Assembly (NCBI GenBank): GCA_937888595.1
Contig: CALARK010000021.1
Span: 310,001-374,000 of the forward strand
Length of the DNA: 64,000 nt
Source: an uncultured Sterolibacteriaceae bacterium
GTDB taxonomy: Bacteria > Pseudomonadota > Gammaproteobacteria > Burkholderiales > Rhodocyclaceae
Direction of reading: 5' to 3'
Shown here: piece by piece, positions 31,608 through 40,717 of the stretch
Layout: each line of letters opens with the position of its first letter
Numbering within the stretch: position 1 is the stretch's first letter
The notes under the pieces: model-generated
The model's database searches: none
Seen by the model: only the letters and a program-made list of their open reading frames with translations
What the model was told of the DNA's origin: nothing
Made by a program: the position numbers and the translations under genes

Positions 31608-32057
31608 ATGGCACTGATCGAATCGCTCGCGAACATCACGGACGTCGCCCACGTCATCCAGCTGGCCGTGGCACCGGCCTTCCTCCTGACCGGCATCGGT
31701 GCCATCCTGTCGGTGCTGGTGAATCGCCTGACACGCGTGGTGGATCGCTTCCGGGTCCTCGAACAGGTGCTTCCGCAGGCACAAGGCGACCTCCTCGCAT
31801 CGGTACAAACCGAAATGGACGTCCTGGCGCACCGGGCCAGAATGGTCCACTGGGCCATCGGCCTGGGCACCAGCGCCGCCCTGTTCATTTGCGTGGTCAT
31901 CGCCACACTGTTCATCGGCTCGATCATGAGCCTGCAGATGCCGTTCATCATCGCGAGCCTGTTCGTGATGGCCATGCTGGCCCTGGTGGCCGGACTGCTG
32001 TGTTTCCTGCGGGAAATCGCACTGGCCAAAGGCAGCATCCACGTGTTGCAGCGGTGA
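31608..32057 (+). CDS. DUF2721 membrane protein
   Basis: 149 aa. Three hydrophobic segments (AVAPAFLLTGIGAILSVLV, AIGLGTSAALFICVVIATLF, IIASLFVMAMLALVAGLL), with NRLTRVVDRFRVLE after the first, the DUF2721 pattern. Function unknown. It overlaps the next gene by one base. Confidence 0.85.
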   Translation: MALIESLANITDVAHVIQLAVAPAFLLTGIGAILSVLVNRLTRVVDRFRVLEQVLPQAQGDLLASVQTEMDVLAHRARMVHWAIGLGTSAALFICVVIATLFIGSIMSLQMPFIIASLFVMAMLALVAGLLCFLREIALAKGSIHVLQR

Positions 32058-32311
32058 TGGCAGACGGAGCGACATCGCAGGTCCACGATCTCGAACGGCT
32101 CGTGACCTGCGAGATGCCCTTCGGAAAGCACAAGGGAACTCGGATCGCCGACCTGCCGGGCAACTATCTCAACTGGTTCGCCCGCGAAGGATTCCCTAAA
32201 GGCGAAATCGGGCGACTGCTGGCCCTGATGCAGGAGATGGACCACAACGGTCTGCGGTCACTGCTGGATCCGCTGCGGGTGAAACAGCCGGACGAGTCGA
32301 CCGAACGATGA
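32057..32311 (+). CDS. DUF3820 family protein
   Basis: 84 aa. MPFGKHKGTRIADLPGNYL then NWFAREGFPKGEIGRLLALM, the single conserved block of DUF3820. No TM. Role unknown. It overlaps hslR by four bases (ATGA), so a translationally coupled operon with DUF2721 and hslR. Confidence 0.88.
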   Translation: MADGATSQVHDLERLVTCEMPFGKHKGTRIADLPGNYLNWFAREGFPKGEIGRLLALMQEMDHNGLRSLLDPLRVKQPDESTER

Positions 32312-32691
32312 GCGAAGTCGAACGAATGCGCATCGACAAGTGGCTGTGGGTCGCGCGGTTCTTCAAGACGCGCAGCCTGGCCGCAGACGCCATCGCAAGC
32401 CACAAGATCAGGTGCAACGGCGAACACGTCAAGCCGGCCCGCGAACTCAGGATCGGTGACGAACTCGACATCACCATCGGTCAAAGCGCATTCGTGGTGA
32501 TCGTCCGCGGCATGGCGACACAGAGACGGCCCGCGCCCGAAGCACGATTGTTGTATGCCGAAACACCGGAAAGCGAAGCCGCGCGACTGGCCCAGCAGGA
32601 ACTCCGAAAACTGGCCCCCGTGCCCGGCTCGGATCTCAAGGGACGCCCGACCAAACGGGAAGGACGGCTGATCCGCGGACTGAAGGGATAA
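32308..32691 (+). CDS. hslR: Ribosome-associated heat shock protein Hsp15 (S4 domain)
   Basis: 127 aa. S4 RNA-binding domain MRIDKWLWVARFFKTRSLA, then VKPARELRIGDELDITIG, and a basic C-terminal tail (GRPTKREGRLIRGLKG). Hsp15 binds free 50S subunits carrying nascent chains and helps recycle them. Last gene of a three-gene operon, convergent with gyrB. Confidence 0.92.
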   Translation: MSEVERMRIDKWLWVARFFKTRSLAADAIASHKIRCNGEHVKPARELRIGDELDITIGQSAFVVIVRGMATQRRPAPEARLLYAETPESEAARLAQQELRKLAPVPGSDLKGRPTKREGRLIRGLKG

Positions 32692-32724
32692 GCAGACTGG
32701 CCAGCGGTTCAGCCATCCCGCCGA

Positions 32725-32748
32725 AAAAGTCGGCGCCGGCAGGACGGC
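32725..32748 (+). repeat. 24-bp repeat between hslR and gyrB
   Basis: One mismatch. With the following GCC, GGCGCC occurs on both sides of GGCAGGAC. A second hairpin CGGCGG-GATA-CCGCCG lies at 32760-32775, so the convergent junction is highly structured. Confidence 0.9.
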
Positions 32749-32777
32749 GCCTTCAGTATCGGCGGGATACCGCCGCG

Positions 32778-35252
32778 TTACACATCAATGTTCCGCGCAT
32801 AAAGGGCATTGTCTTCGATGAACCGGCGCCTGGGTTCCACGATATCGCCCATGAGTGTGGTGAAGATTTCATCGGCGGCGATGGCGTCCTCGATTTGCAC
32901 CTTGAGCAGGCGGCGCACTTTCGGATCCATCGTGGTTTCCCAGAGCTGTTCGGGGTTCATCTCGCCCAGCCCCTTGTAGCGCTGCTTGCCGAGATTGCGT
33001 TCGACTTCGCCGAGCAGCCATTTCATCGCTTCGGCGAAACTGCCCACCGGTTGCGACTTCTCGCCGCGCCGGATGACGGCGTCCCGATCGACGAGGCCGG
33101 CCAGCAACTGGGCCGTCCGGCGCAACTGGGCGTAGTCGCCAGACCGCAGGAAATCCTCGTCGATGACGGAGCGACGGCGGTTGCCGTGACGCATCTTTTC
33201 GAGGTGCAGTTGCCAGGTTTCGGTTCTTTCGTCGTAGGCCGCGTGCAGTTCGAGTCCTCCCGTCAACACGGCCTGCAAGGCCGTCGCACTGGCCCGGGCG
33301 GCATCTTCGCCGGACAGGTCGAGCGCGATGTCGTGCGCGATCAAGGCATGCAGGGCTTCGGGATCGATGAAATCGCCGAGGCGGCGGATGACGGCTTCCG
33401 AGGTCAGGTAGCTTTTCGCCAGTTCCTCGAGTGCCGTGCCTTCGATCGCGGGCGCGCCGAGCTTGGGCGTCAGGGCGGCACCGTCGAGCGCCAGGGTCAG
33501 CAGATGCTGGTTGAGTTCGGCATCGTCCTTGATGTAGCGCTCGCTCTTGCCGTGCTTGATCTTGTAGAGCGGCGGCTGGGCGATGTAGATATGGCCGCCC
33601 TCGACCAGCTCGGGCATCTGGCGGTAGAAGAAGGTGAGCAGCAGGGTGCGGATGTGCGCGCCGTCCACGTCGGCGTCGGTCATGATGATGATGCGGTGGT
33701 AGCGCAGCTTCTCGGGCTTGTAGTCCTCCTTGCCGAAGCCGCATCCGAGCGCGGTCAGCAGGGTGACGATCTGCTCGGAAGAGATGACCTTGTCGATGCG
33801 CGCCTTCTCGACGTTGAGGACCTTGCCGCGCAGCGGCAGGATCGCCTGGAACTTGCGGTCGCGGCCCTGCTTGGCGGAACCGCCGGCGGAGTCGCCCTCG
33901 ACGATGTAGAGCTCGCACAGCGCCGGGTCCTTCTCCTGGCAGTCGGCCAGCTTGCCGGGCAGGCCGATATTGTCGAGCACGCCCTTGCGGCGCGTCATCT
34001 CGCGGGCCTTGCGCGCCGCTTCGCGGGCACGGGCGGCCTCGACGATCTTGCCGGTGATGACCTTGGCATCGCCCGGCCGCTCCAGCAGGTATTCGGCGAG
34101 CTTCTGCGCCACGACCTCCTGCACGGCCGGCATGGCCTCGGAAGAGACCAGCTTCATCTTGGTCTGCGAGGCGAACTTCGGGTCGGGCATCTTGACCGAG
34201 AGGACGCAGGCGAGGCCTTCGCGCATGTCGTCGCCGGCGATGTCGACCTTCGCCTTCTTGGCGATCTCGTTTTCCTCGATGTACTTGTTGATGACGCGCG
34301 TCATCGCCTGGCGCAGCCCGGTCAGGTGGGTGCCGCCATCGGCCTGCGGAATGTTGTTGGTGAAGCACAGCACCTGCTCGGCGTAGGAGTCGTTCCATTG
34401 CATCGCGACTTCGACGCCGATGGTGCCGCCACCGGGCAGCTGCGATTCACCCGCCGAATGGAAAACGCTCGGGTGCAGCACCGTCTTGTTGCGGTTGATG
34501 TACTCGACGAAGCCCTGCACGCCGCCGGAGAAGGCGAAGTCCTCTTCCTTGCCCACGCGCTGGTCGACCAGCTTGATGCGCACGCCGTTGTTGAGGAAGG
34601 ACAGTTCGCGCAGCCGCTTGGCGAGGATGTCGTAGTGGAATTCGATGGTGCCGAAGATTTCCTCGTCGGCGAGGAAATGCACTTCGGTACCGCGTCCCTT
34701 GGTGTCACCGACGATCTTGAGCGGCGAGACCTCGACGCCATTCTGGATCTCGATCACGCGGTCGATGGCGTGGCCGCGGTTGAACTCCATGAAGTGCTTC
34801 TTGCCATCGCGGCGGATCGTGAGGCGCAACCACTTCGACAGGGCATTGACGCAGGACACGCCGACACCGTGTAGGCCGCCCGATACCTTGTAGGAATTCT
34901 GGTTGAACTTGCCGCCGGCATGCAGGACGCACATGACGATCTCGGCCGCGGAACGCTTCGGCTCGTGCTTGTCGTCGAACTTGACGCCGACCGGGATGCC
35001 GCGGCCGTTGTCGGTCACCGAGATGGAGTTGTCGGTATGGATGGTGATGACGATCTCGTCGCAGTGGCCGGCCAGTGCCTCGTCGATGGCGTTGTCGACG
35101 ACCTCGAACACCATGTGGTGCAGGCCGGTGCCGTCGGACGTGTCGCCGATGTACATGCCCGGCCGCTTGCGCACGGCCTCGAGGCCTTCGAGCTGCTGGA
35201 TCGAATCTTCGTTGTAGCCACCGTCCATCGGGGCCTGCGATTGGTCAGTCAT
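32778..35252 (-). CDS. gyrB: DNA gyrase subunit B
   Basis: 824 aa. GHKL ATPase at the N-terminus (EVVDNAIDEALAG; DNGRGIPVG; GGLHGVGVSCVNALS), transducer with QADGGTH, then Toprim EGDSAGGSAKQGRDR and the DADVDGAHIRTLLLTFFYRQMP metal-binding Asp cluster. A proteobacterial insert (about 560-740) and the C-terminal RYKGLGEMNPEQLWETTMDP complete it. It introduces negative supercoils with GyrA. Twelve bases after the dnaN stop. Confidence 0.98.
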   Translation of the reverse strand: MTDQSQAPMDGGYNEDSIQQLEGLEAVRKRPGMYIGDTSDGTGLHHMVFEVVDNAIDEALAGHCDEIVITIHTDNSISVTDNGRGIPVGVKFDDKHEPKRSAAEIVMCVLHAGGKFNQNSYKVSGGLHGVGVSCVNALSKWLRLTIRRDGKKHFMEFNRGHAIDRVIEIQNGVEVSPLKIVGDTKGRGTEVHFLADEEIFGTIEFHYDILAKRLRELSFLNNGVRIKLVDQRVGKEEDFAFSGGVQGFVEYINRNKTVLHPSVFHSAGESQLPGGGTIGVEVAMQWNDSYAEQVLCFTNNIPQADGGTHLTGLRQAMTRVINKYIEENEIAKKAKVDIAGDDMREGLACVLSVKMPDPKFASQTKMKLVSSEAMPAVQEVVAQKLAEYLLERPGDAKVITGKIVEAARAREAARKAREMTRRKGVLDNIGLPGKLADCQEKDPALCELYIVEGDSAGGSAKQGRDRKFQAILPLRGKVLNVEKARIDKVISSEQIVTLLTALGCGFGKEDYKPEKLRYHRIIIMTDADVDGAHIRTLLLTFFYRQMPELVEGGHIYIAQPPLYKIKHGKSERYIKDDAELNQHLLTLALDGAALTPKLGAPAIEGTALEELAKSYLTSEAVIRRLGDFIDPEALHALIAHDIALDLSGEDAARASATALQAVLTGGLELHAAYDERTETWQLHLEKMRHGNRRRSVIDEDFLRSGDYAQLRRTAQLLAGLVDRDAVIRRGEKSQPVGSFAEAMKWLLGEVERNLGKQRYKGLGEMNPEQLWETTMDPKVRRLLKVQIEDAIAADEIFTTLMGDIVEPRRRFIEDNALYARNIDV

Positions 35253-35264
35253 CTTTTTTCACCG

Positions 35265-36380
35265 TCAGATACGCATCGGCATCACGACATATTTGAAGCG
35301 ATTGTTGTCCGGCAGCATGATCAGCGCGCTGGAGTTGCTGTCAGCCAAACGGATCTCGACGCGGTCCGCCGCCACGTTGTTGAGCACGTCGAGCAGGTAG
35401 TTGACGTTGAAGCCGACGTCGAGCTCCTCGCCGGCATACTCGATCTCGATCTCTTCCTGGGCTTCCTCGTTCTCGGCGTTGGTCGAGAGAATCTTCAGGC
35501 TGCCCGGTGCGAGCACCAGGCGCACGCCGCGGAACTTCTCGTTGGTCAGGATCGCGGCGCGCTGCAGCGAATGCTGAAGCATGCCACGGTCGAGCCCGAT
35601 GACCTTGGTCTGGTTCTGCGGGATGACACGCTCGTAGTCGGGAAACTTGCCGTCGATCAGCTTGCTGACGAATTCGACGTTGCCGAAGCTGAAACGCGCC
35701 TGGGTCGGCGACAGCGCGATTTCGAGGGCTTCGTCGTTATCGGCCAGCTGGCGCGACAGTTCCAGCACGGTCTTGCGCGGCAGGATCGCCTCGACCCGGG
35801 TATCCGCCCCGCCCTCCACGCCGGCGATGTCCTCGCTGGCATACGCGAGGCGGTGGCCGTCGGTGGCCACCAGGCGCAGTTCGCCCCGATCCACTACGAG
35901 CAGCAGGCCGTTCAGGTAGTAGCGGATGTCCTGCTGTGCCATGGCGTACTGGACCAGGCCGAGCAGGCGCTTGAACTGCTTCTGGGTCAGCTTCAGCACG
36001 GCCGCCTTGCCGGTCGCCTCCGCCATGCGCGGGAAATCCTCGGCGGGCAGGGTCTGCAGGTTGAAGCGACTCTTGCCGGCCTTGAGCTGCAGGCGCCGTT
36101 CATCCAGGTTCAGGCTGACTTCCGCGCTTTCCGGCAGGGACCGCAGGATGTCCTGCAGCTTGCGTGCCGCGACGGTGATGGCGACCTGTTCTGCCCCGCT
36201 CGACGGCGTCAGGGTACGAATCTGCATTTCGATGTCGGTTGCCAGCAGCGTCAGCTGTTCGCCGGATTTCTCGATCAGCACGTTCGAAAGGATCGGCAGT
36301 GTGTGCCGTTTTTCGACAATGCCGCAAACAGCCTGCAACGGGGTCAGAAACTGATCTCGGGGTCCTTTGAATAGGAGCAT
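35265..36380 (-). CDS. dnaN: DNA polymerase III beta sliding clamp
   Basis: 371 aa, three clamp domains. Opening MLLFKGPRDQFLTPLQAVCG, then KRHTLPILSNVLI, and FPDYERVIP; C-terminal end VMPMRI, the expected MPM-R end. Processivity clamp for replication. AGGAG upstream of the ATG at 36378-36380. Lies between dnaA and gyrB in the standard order. Confidence 0.98.
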   Translation of the reverse strand: MLLFKGPRDQFLTPLQAVCGIVEKRHTLPILSNVLIEKSGEQLTLLATDIEMQIRTLTPSSGAEQVAITVAARKLQDILRSLPESAEVSLNLDERRLQLKAGKSRFNLQTLPAEDFPRMAEATGKAAVLKLTQKQFKRLLGLVQYAMAQQDIRYYLNGLLLVVDRGELRLVATDGHRLAYASEDIAGVEGGADTRVEAILPRKTVLELSRQLADNDEALEIALSPTQARFSFGNVEFVSKLIDGKFPDYERVIPQNQTKVIGLDRGMLQHSLQRAAILTNEKFRGVRLVLAPGSLKILSTNAENEEAQEEIEIEYAGEELDVGFNVNYLLDVLNNVAADRVEIRLADSNSSALIMLPDNNRFKYVVMPMRI

Positions 36381-36597
36381 CTTAAAAACTCCTCATGATG
36401 ATGATGAAGGGCGGAAGTTTGTGGGGATAACACGAAAAAATCATTTTTGTACAGAGGGTTATCTTTTGGGTAAGGCCATGGATAAGCGTGACCGGAGGCT
36501 GTGGATGAAAGTGGAGCGATTCGGGCACCGGCCGGATACGGCCTGTTGTCCACAATTCATCCAGAAGAAATTCATAGGCTTGTTCATGGCCGGTGTT
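36381..36597. other. dnaA-dnaN intergenic region with degenerate DnaA boxes (candidate oriC part)
   Basis: 217 bp, more AT-rich than its surroundings (36430-36475). DnaA-box-like 9-mers: TGTGGATGA at 36500, TTGTCCACA at 36546 (each one mismatch from TTATCCACA in some orientation) and ATGGATAAG near 36479. Either this or the dnaA-rpmH gap, or both, may serve as the origin. Confidence 0.55.
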
Positions 36598-37989
36598 CTA
36601 ACCCTTGATGGTCTGCGAAAGCACCAGCAGGTCGTGGTTGAGATGGGTTTCCTTGGTGCGCAGGTCGGTGATGGTGCGGCAGGCGTGCAGGACGGTCGTG
36701 TGGTCGCGGCCGCCGAAGGCGTCGCCAATCTCCGGCAGGCTGTGGGGTGTCAGGTCGCGCGCGAGCCACATCGCCACCTGGCGCGGCCGGGCGATGGCCC
36801 GGGTGCGCTTCTGTGAATACATGTCGGCGACCTTGATCTTGTAGTAGTCGGCGACGGTCTTCTGGATCAGTTCGAGGGTGATCTGGCGGTTGTGGGCACC
36901 GATGATGTCGCGCAGGGCTTCCTTGGCGAGGTCGAGGGTGATTTCGCGGCCGTGGAAGCGGGCGAAGGCGAGCACCTTCTTCAGGGCCCCCTCGAGTTCG
37001 CGCACGTTGGAACGCAGGTGCTTGGCGATCAGGAAGGCGACGTCGTCGCCGAGATCGATCGACTCGCTGTCGGCCTTCTTCTTGAGGATGGCGACCCGCA
37101 TCTCGAGCTCGGGCGGTTCGATCTGCACCGTCAGGCCCCAGTCGAAACGCGAGATCAGGCGTTCCTCGAGACCCTGGATATCCTTGGGATAGGTGTCGCA
37201 GGTGATGACGATCTGCTTCTTCGCCTCGACCAGCGCGTTGAAGACGTAGAAGAACTCTTCCTGCGTACGCGCCTTGCCGTTGAAGAACTGGATGTCGTCG
37301 ATCAGCAGCACATCGAGGGTGCGATAGGCGCGCTTGAAGCTGTCGAAGGACTTCTGCTGGAAAGCGCGCACCACGTCGGAGTAGTAATCCTCGGCATGGA
37401 TGTAGCGGATCACCTTGTCGGGGGCGTGGCGCAGCACTTCGTTGCCGAGCGCATGGACGAGGTGGGTCTTGCCGAGGCCGACGCCGCCGTAGATGAACAG
37501 GGGGTTGTACGAAGCACCCGGATTGGTCGCCACCTGCTGGGCGGCGGCGCGTGCCAGATCGTTGGAACGGCCGGTGACGAGCGTGTCGAAGGTGAATTCG
37601 GGATTCAGGCGGGTCTTGTCGTAGTCGGGCGCCGTTTCCATGACGGCGGGCATGGCCGCAAGAATGGTACTGCGGGGTGCCTGAATGTTGTCGCTGACCG
37701 GCAAGACCGCAGCCAGCCCGGACGCGGCCGGGCTTTCGGCCGGGAGGGTCTCGTCGATGACGAGGTCGATATCGACCGGCTGGGGGAAGAACTGGCGCGA
37801 CATGTCCTCGATGCGGCTGAGGTAGCGTTCGCGTACCCACTTGAGGATGAAGCCGTTGGGGGCGACGAGACGCAGGCGCCGGCCGCTGTCGTCGGCTTCG
37901 ACGCGCAGGGTCTTGATCCATGCGTTGAATTGCTGGGCCGGCAGTTCGCTTTCGAAGCGACCCAGGCAGTCCATCCAGAATTGGCTCAT
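36598..37989 (-). CDS. dnaA: Chromosomal replication initiator DnaA
   Basis: 463 aa. Domain I (FWMDCLGRFESELPAQQFNAWI), variable linker 90-130, AAA+ domain with Walker A GGVGLGKTHL and Walker B LLIDDIQFF, and C-terminal DNA-binding GGRDHTTVLHACRTI. The start ATG at 37987-37989 is chosen from the conserved MSQFW opening; frames extending to 38778 are not plausible. Binds DnaA boxes flanking it on both sides. Confidence 0.98.
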   Translation of the reverse strand: MSQFWMDCLGRFESELPAQQFNAWIKTLRVEADDSGRRLRLVAPNGFILKWVRERYLSRIEDMSRQFFPQPVDIDLVIDETLPAESPAASGLAAVLPVSDNIQAPRSTILAAMPAVMETAPDYDKTRLNPEFTFDTLVTGRSNDLARAAAQQVATNPGASYNPLFIYGGVGLGKTHLVHALGNEVLRHAPDKVIRYIHAEDYYSDVVRAFQQKSFDSFKRAYRTLDVLLIDDIQFFNGKARTQEEFFYVFNALVEAKKQIVITCDTYPKDIQGLEERLISRFDWGLTVQIEPPELEMRVAILKKKADSESIDLGDDVAFLIAKHLRSNVRELEGALKKVLAFARFHGREITLDLAKEALRDIIGAHNRQITLELIQKTVADYYKIKVADMYSQKRTRAIARPRQVAMWLARDLTPHSLPEIGDAFGGRDHTTVLHACRTITDLRTKETHLNHDLLVLSQTIKG

Positions 37990-38231
37990 CTCGTCTTGTA
38001 TGTTTTTTGTATTTTGCCGGCACCACCGTCGGCTGTCGTCGGCATTCGCGTATCTCCGCCTGTGCCGTGAAAATATGAAACCGCCACAAGACGAGGGAGC
38101 CATTCTAGCCAATTCGAGCAAAGTTATCCACAAGCCTTGTCCGTGCAAGTCGGATGCGCCGATGAAAAAAAGCTTGACAGGAAAGTCACTAACAGGTTGT
38201 AATCGCGCGCTTTTCTCAAGGAACCCTGCAC
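37990..38231. other. dnaA-rpmH divergent intergenic region
   Basis: 242 bp with a perfect DnaA box and the divergent dnaA and rpmH promoters (TTGACA at 38173-38178 as an rpmH -35 candidate). The strand switch of highly expressed genes here is typical of origins. Confidence 0.55.
38124..38132 (+). promoter_or_regulatory. Perfect DnaA box
   Basis: TTATCCACA, the exact consensus, 135 bases upstream of the dnaA start. Confidence 0.8.
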
Positions 38232-38366
38232 ATGAAACGCACCTACCAGCCCTCCGTCGTGCGCCGCAAGCGCACCCATGGTTTTCTCGTCCGCATGAGC
38301 ACCCGCGGCGGTCGTGCCGTGATCCGTGCCCGCCGTGCCAAGGGACGTCATCGTCTCGGCGTCTGA
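38232..38366 (+). CDS. rpmH: 50S ribosomal protein L34
   Basis: 44 aa: MKRTYQPSVVRRKRTHGFLV then RMSTRGGRAVIRARRAKGRH and RLGV. Complete and canonical. First gene of the rpmH-rnpA-yidD-yidC-mnmE block. Confidence 0.99.
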   Translation: MKRTYQPSVVRRKRTHGFLVRMSTRGGRAVIRARRAKGRHRLGV

Positions 38367-38826
38367 TTCCCTGACCGACCCTCTGAATCTCGAGAGGGCA
38401 GAGAGAGCCGTAGCGGACGATGGCCGCAAGGCGGGCCTCGGTTTCGGCAGGCCGCATCGCCTGCTGGCCGCGAAGCAGTACGCGGCGGTATTCGCCACCC
38501 GCAAGACGGTCCGCGGTGCCCGCTTCATCCTTCATTACCTGTCGGACAGACAGGAGGGAAGCCCCGGTGCGCGCCTCGGGCTGGTGATTCCGAAGAAGCA
38601 GGCCCGCAGCGCGGTATTGCGCAATGCCATCAAACGCCAGGCGCGCGAAACGTTCCGGCACCGGCGCGATGCGTTGCCGGCCCTCGATATCATCCTGCGC
38701 CTCACGCAGCCCGTGGTTTCCTGCAGCAAGCCGGAGCGTGCCGCGTGGCGGGCAGAAATTACCGGGTTGCTCGACCAAGCCAGCCGCAAGGCCGTGACAG
38801 GGACCCGGTCGGACGTCCGGCCATGA
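38326..38826 (+). CDS. rnpA: Ribonuclease P protein component
   Basis: Up to 166 aa. RnpA core: RPHRLLAAKQYAAVFATRKTVRG, LGLVIPKKQARSAVLRNAIKRQARETFR (the RNR-type RNA-binding helix). Binds RNase P RNA in tRNA 5' maturation. The start is uncertain: no ATG is in frame; GTG codons at 38326 and 38335 lie inside rpmH, giving an overlap of up to 41 bases. Ends overlapping yidD (ATGA). Confidence 0.92.
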   Translation: MPAVPRDVIVSASDSLTDPLNLERAERAVADDGRKAGLGFGRPHRLLAAKQYAAVFATRKTVRGARFILHYLSDRQEGSPGARLGLVIPKKQARSAVLRNAIKRQARETFRHRRDALPALDIILRLTQPVVSCSKPERAAWRAEITGLLDQASRKAVTGTRSDVRP

Positions 38827-39044
38827 AGTCCCTGCTGGCGCGGCCGCTGATCTGGCTGGTGCGTGGCTATCAGCTGGCCATCAGCCCCTTCCTGCCGCCT
38901 TCCTGCCGCTTTCATCCAAGCTGTTCCTGCTATGCCATCGAGGCCCTGCAGCGCCATGGCGCCCTCCGGGGTGGCTGGCTCGCGCTGCGGCGCGTCAGCC
39001 GCTGCCATCCCTGGCATCCGGGCGGTCATGACCCGGTGCCGTAG
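38823..39044 (+). CDS. yidD: Membrane protein insertion factor YidD
   Basis: 73 aa. LIWLVRGYQLAISPFLPPSC, RFHPSCSCYAIEALQRHG, RRVSRCHPWHPGG: the full YidD signature with three conserved Cys. Assists YidC. ATG overlaps the rnpA stop. Confidence 0.97.
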   Translation: MKSLLARPLIWLVRGYQLAISPFLPPSCRFHPSCSCYAIEALQRHGALRGGWLALRRVSRCHPWHPGGHDPVP

Positions 39045-39085
39045 AATGGCCCCCCTTCTTCCGCTTCACTGCCGATGTATCGACC

Positions 39086-40717
39086 ATGGATAACCAACGC
39101 CTGATCCTGCTGCTGGTATTTTTCTTTTCGACGATGATGCTGTGGGATGCCTGGCAGCGCAAGGACCAGCCGCCCGCCGCGGCCCAGGTCGCGGCGACTG
39201 CCGCGCCCGCTTCGGGTACCTCGGGCACGGCCGGCGATGCCGCCGTCCCGCCGGCGCCGACTTCTTCGGGCAGCGTGTCGCCGGCTGCGGTGCCGGGCCA
39301 TGCCCAGGACGCCGCCGCGGCACCGACCATGACGGTTCGCACCGATCTGGTCGTGGCGGAAATTTCCGCGCGGGGCGGTGATCTGGTCCGGCTCGAGTTG
39401 CTGAAGCACAAGACCACCGGCAAGGCCGACCAGAATTTCCTGCTCATCGATCCCGCCCATGCCTATGCCGCCCAGTCGGGCCTGATCGGCACCGGATTGC
39501 CCAACCACAAATCGACCTGGACGCTGCCCGCCGACAAGCTCGCGCTTCAGGCCGGGACAGACGAGCTGCGCGTGCCGCTCGAAGCGGTGCTTCCCGATGG
39601 CGGCAAGGTGGTCAAGACCTACGTCTTCCGCCGCGGCAGCTATCTCGTCGATGTCGAACACGCCGTGGCCGGTGCCACCCTGCCGGCAGGCGCCCACGCC
39701 TACTTCCAGCTGACGCGCGACGACAAGGCCCCCGAGGGCGCCAATGCGATGATGTCCACCTTTACCGGTGCCGCGATCTATACCGACCAGGACAAGTTCA
39801 AGAAGGTCGATTTCAAGCTGTTCGGCGAAAAGGGCAAGTATCCGACGACGGCCGACAACGGCTGGGTGGCCCTGGTGCAGCACTATTTCTTCTCGGCCTG
39901 GATCCCGGCCGCCGGCGAACGCGAATACTTCACGCGCAAGCTCGACGGCAACCTGTTCGCTGCGGGAGTGGTCCTGCCGCTGACCGGCGACAAGCTGAGC
40001 GTGCCGCTCTACGCCGGCCCGCAGGAACAGGACAAGCTCGACGCCATCGCCCCCGGCCTCTCGCTGGTCGTGGACTACGGCTGGTTGACTTTCATCGCCG
40101 CGCCGCTGTTCTGGGTGCTGGAGTGGATCCACAAGTTCGTTGGCAACTGGGGCTGGTCGATCATCCTGCTGACCGTGCTGATCAAGGCCGCCTTCTTCCC
40201 GCTGTCCGCCGCGAGCTACAAGTCGATGGCGAAGATGCGCGTGCTGACGCCCAAGCTGATGAAGCTGAAGGAGACCTACGCCGACGACCGCGCGCGCATG
40301 AACCAGGAGATGATGGAGCTGTACAAGAAGGAGAAGGTCAATCCGCTCGGCGGCTGCCTGCCGATCCTGGTGCAGATTCCTGTCTTCATCGCGCTCTACT
40401 GGGTGCTGCTCGGCACCGTCGAGATGCGCGGCGCGCCCTGGCTCGGCTGGATCACCGACCTGTCCGCGATGGATCCCTACTACGTCATGCCGCTCATCAT
40501 GGGCGTGACGATGTTCCTGCAGACCAAGCTCAACCCGACGCCGCCCGATCCCATGCAGGCGAAGATCATGCTCTGGATGCCGGTCGCGTTCACCTTCATG
40601 TTCCTCTGGTTCCCGTCCGGTCTGGTGCTCTACTGGATCGTCAACAACGTGCTGTCGATCGCCCAGCAGTGGCAAGTGAACCGAATGATCGAAAGTGCCG
40701 GCCTCAAGGCACACTGA
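39086..40717 (+). CDS. yidC: Membrane protein insertase YidC
   Basis: 543 aa. N-terminal TM (LILLLVFFFSTMMLW), an Ala/Pro-rich linker, the periplasmic P1 domain, and five C-terminal TM segments with the positively charged KAAFFPLSAASYKSMAKMR groove region and NPLGGCLPILVQIPVFIALYW. Inserts membrane proteins with or without Sec. The linker contains a repeat copy in frame (AVPPAPTSS, about residue 52). Confidence 0.97.
   Translation: MDNQRLILLLVFFFSTMMLWDAWQRKDQPPAAAQVAATAAPASGTSGTAGDAAVPPAPTSSGSVSPAAVPGHAQDAAAAPTMTVRTDLVVAEISARGGDLVRLELLKHKTTGKADQNFLLIDPAHAYAAQSGLIGTGLPNHKSTWTLPADKLALQAGTDELRVPLEAVLPDGGKVVKTYVFRRGSYLVDVEHAVAGATLPAGAHAYFQLTRDDKAPEGANAMMSTFTGAAIYTDQDKFKKVDFKLFGEKGKYPTTADNGWVALVQHYFFSAWIPAAGEREYFTRKLDGNLFAAGVVLPLTGDKLSVPLYAGPQEQDKLDAIAPGLSLVVDYGWLTFIAAPLFWVLEWIHKFVGNWGWSIILLTVLIKAAFFPLSAASYKSMAKMRVLTPKLMKLKETYADDRARMNQEMMELYKKEKVNPLGGCLPILVQIPVFIALYWVLLGTVEMRGAPWLGWITDLSAMDPYYVMPLIMGVTMFLQTKLNPTPPDPMQAKIMLWMPVAFTFMFLWFPSGLVLYWIVNNVLSIAQQWQVNRMIESAGLKAH
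39242..39263 (-). repeat. 24-bp repeat inside yidC
   Basis: Perfect over 22 bases; codes AVPPAPT in the flexible linker before the P1 domain. Confidence 0.9.
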
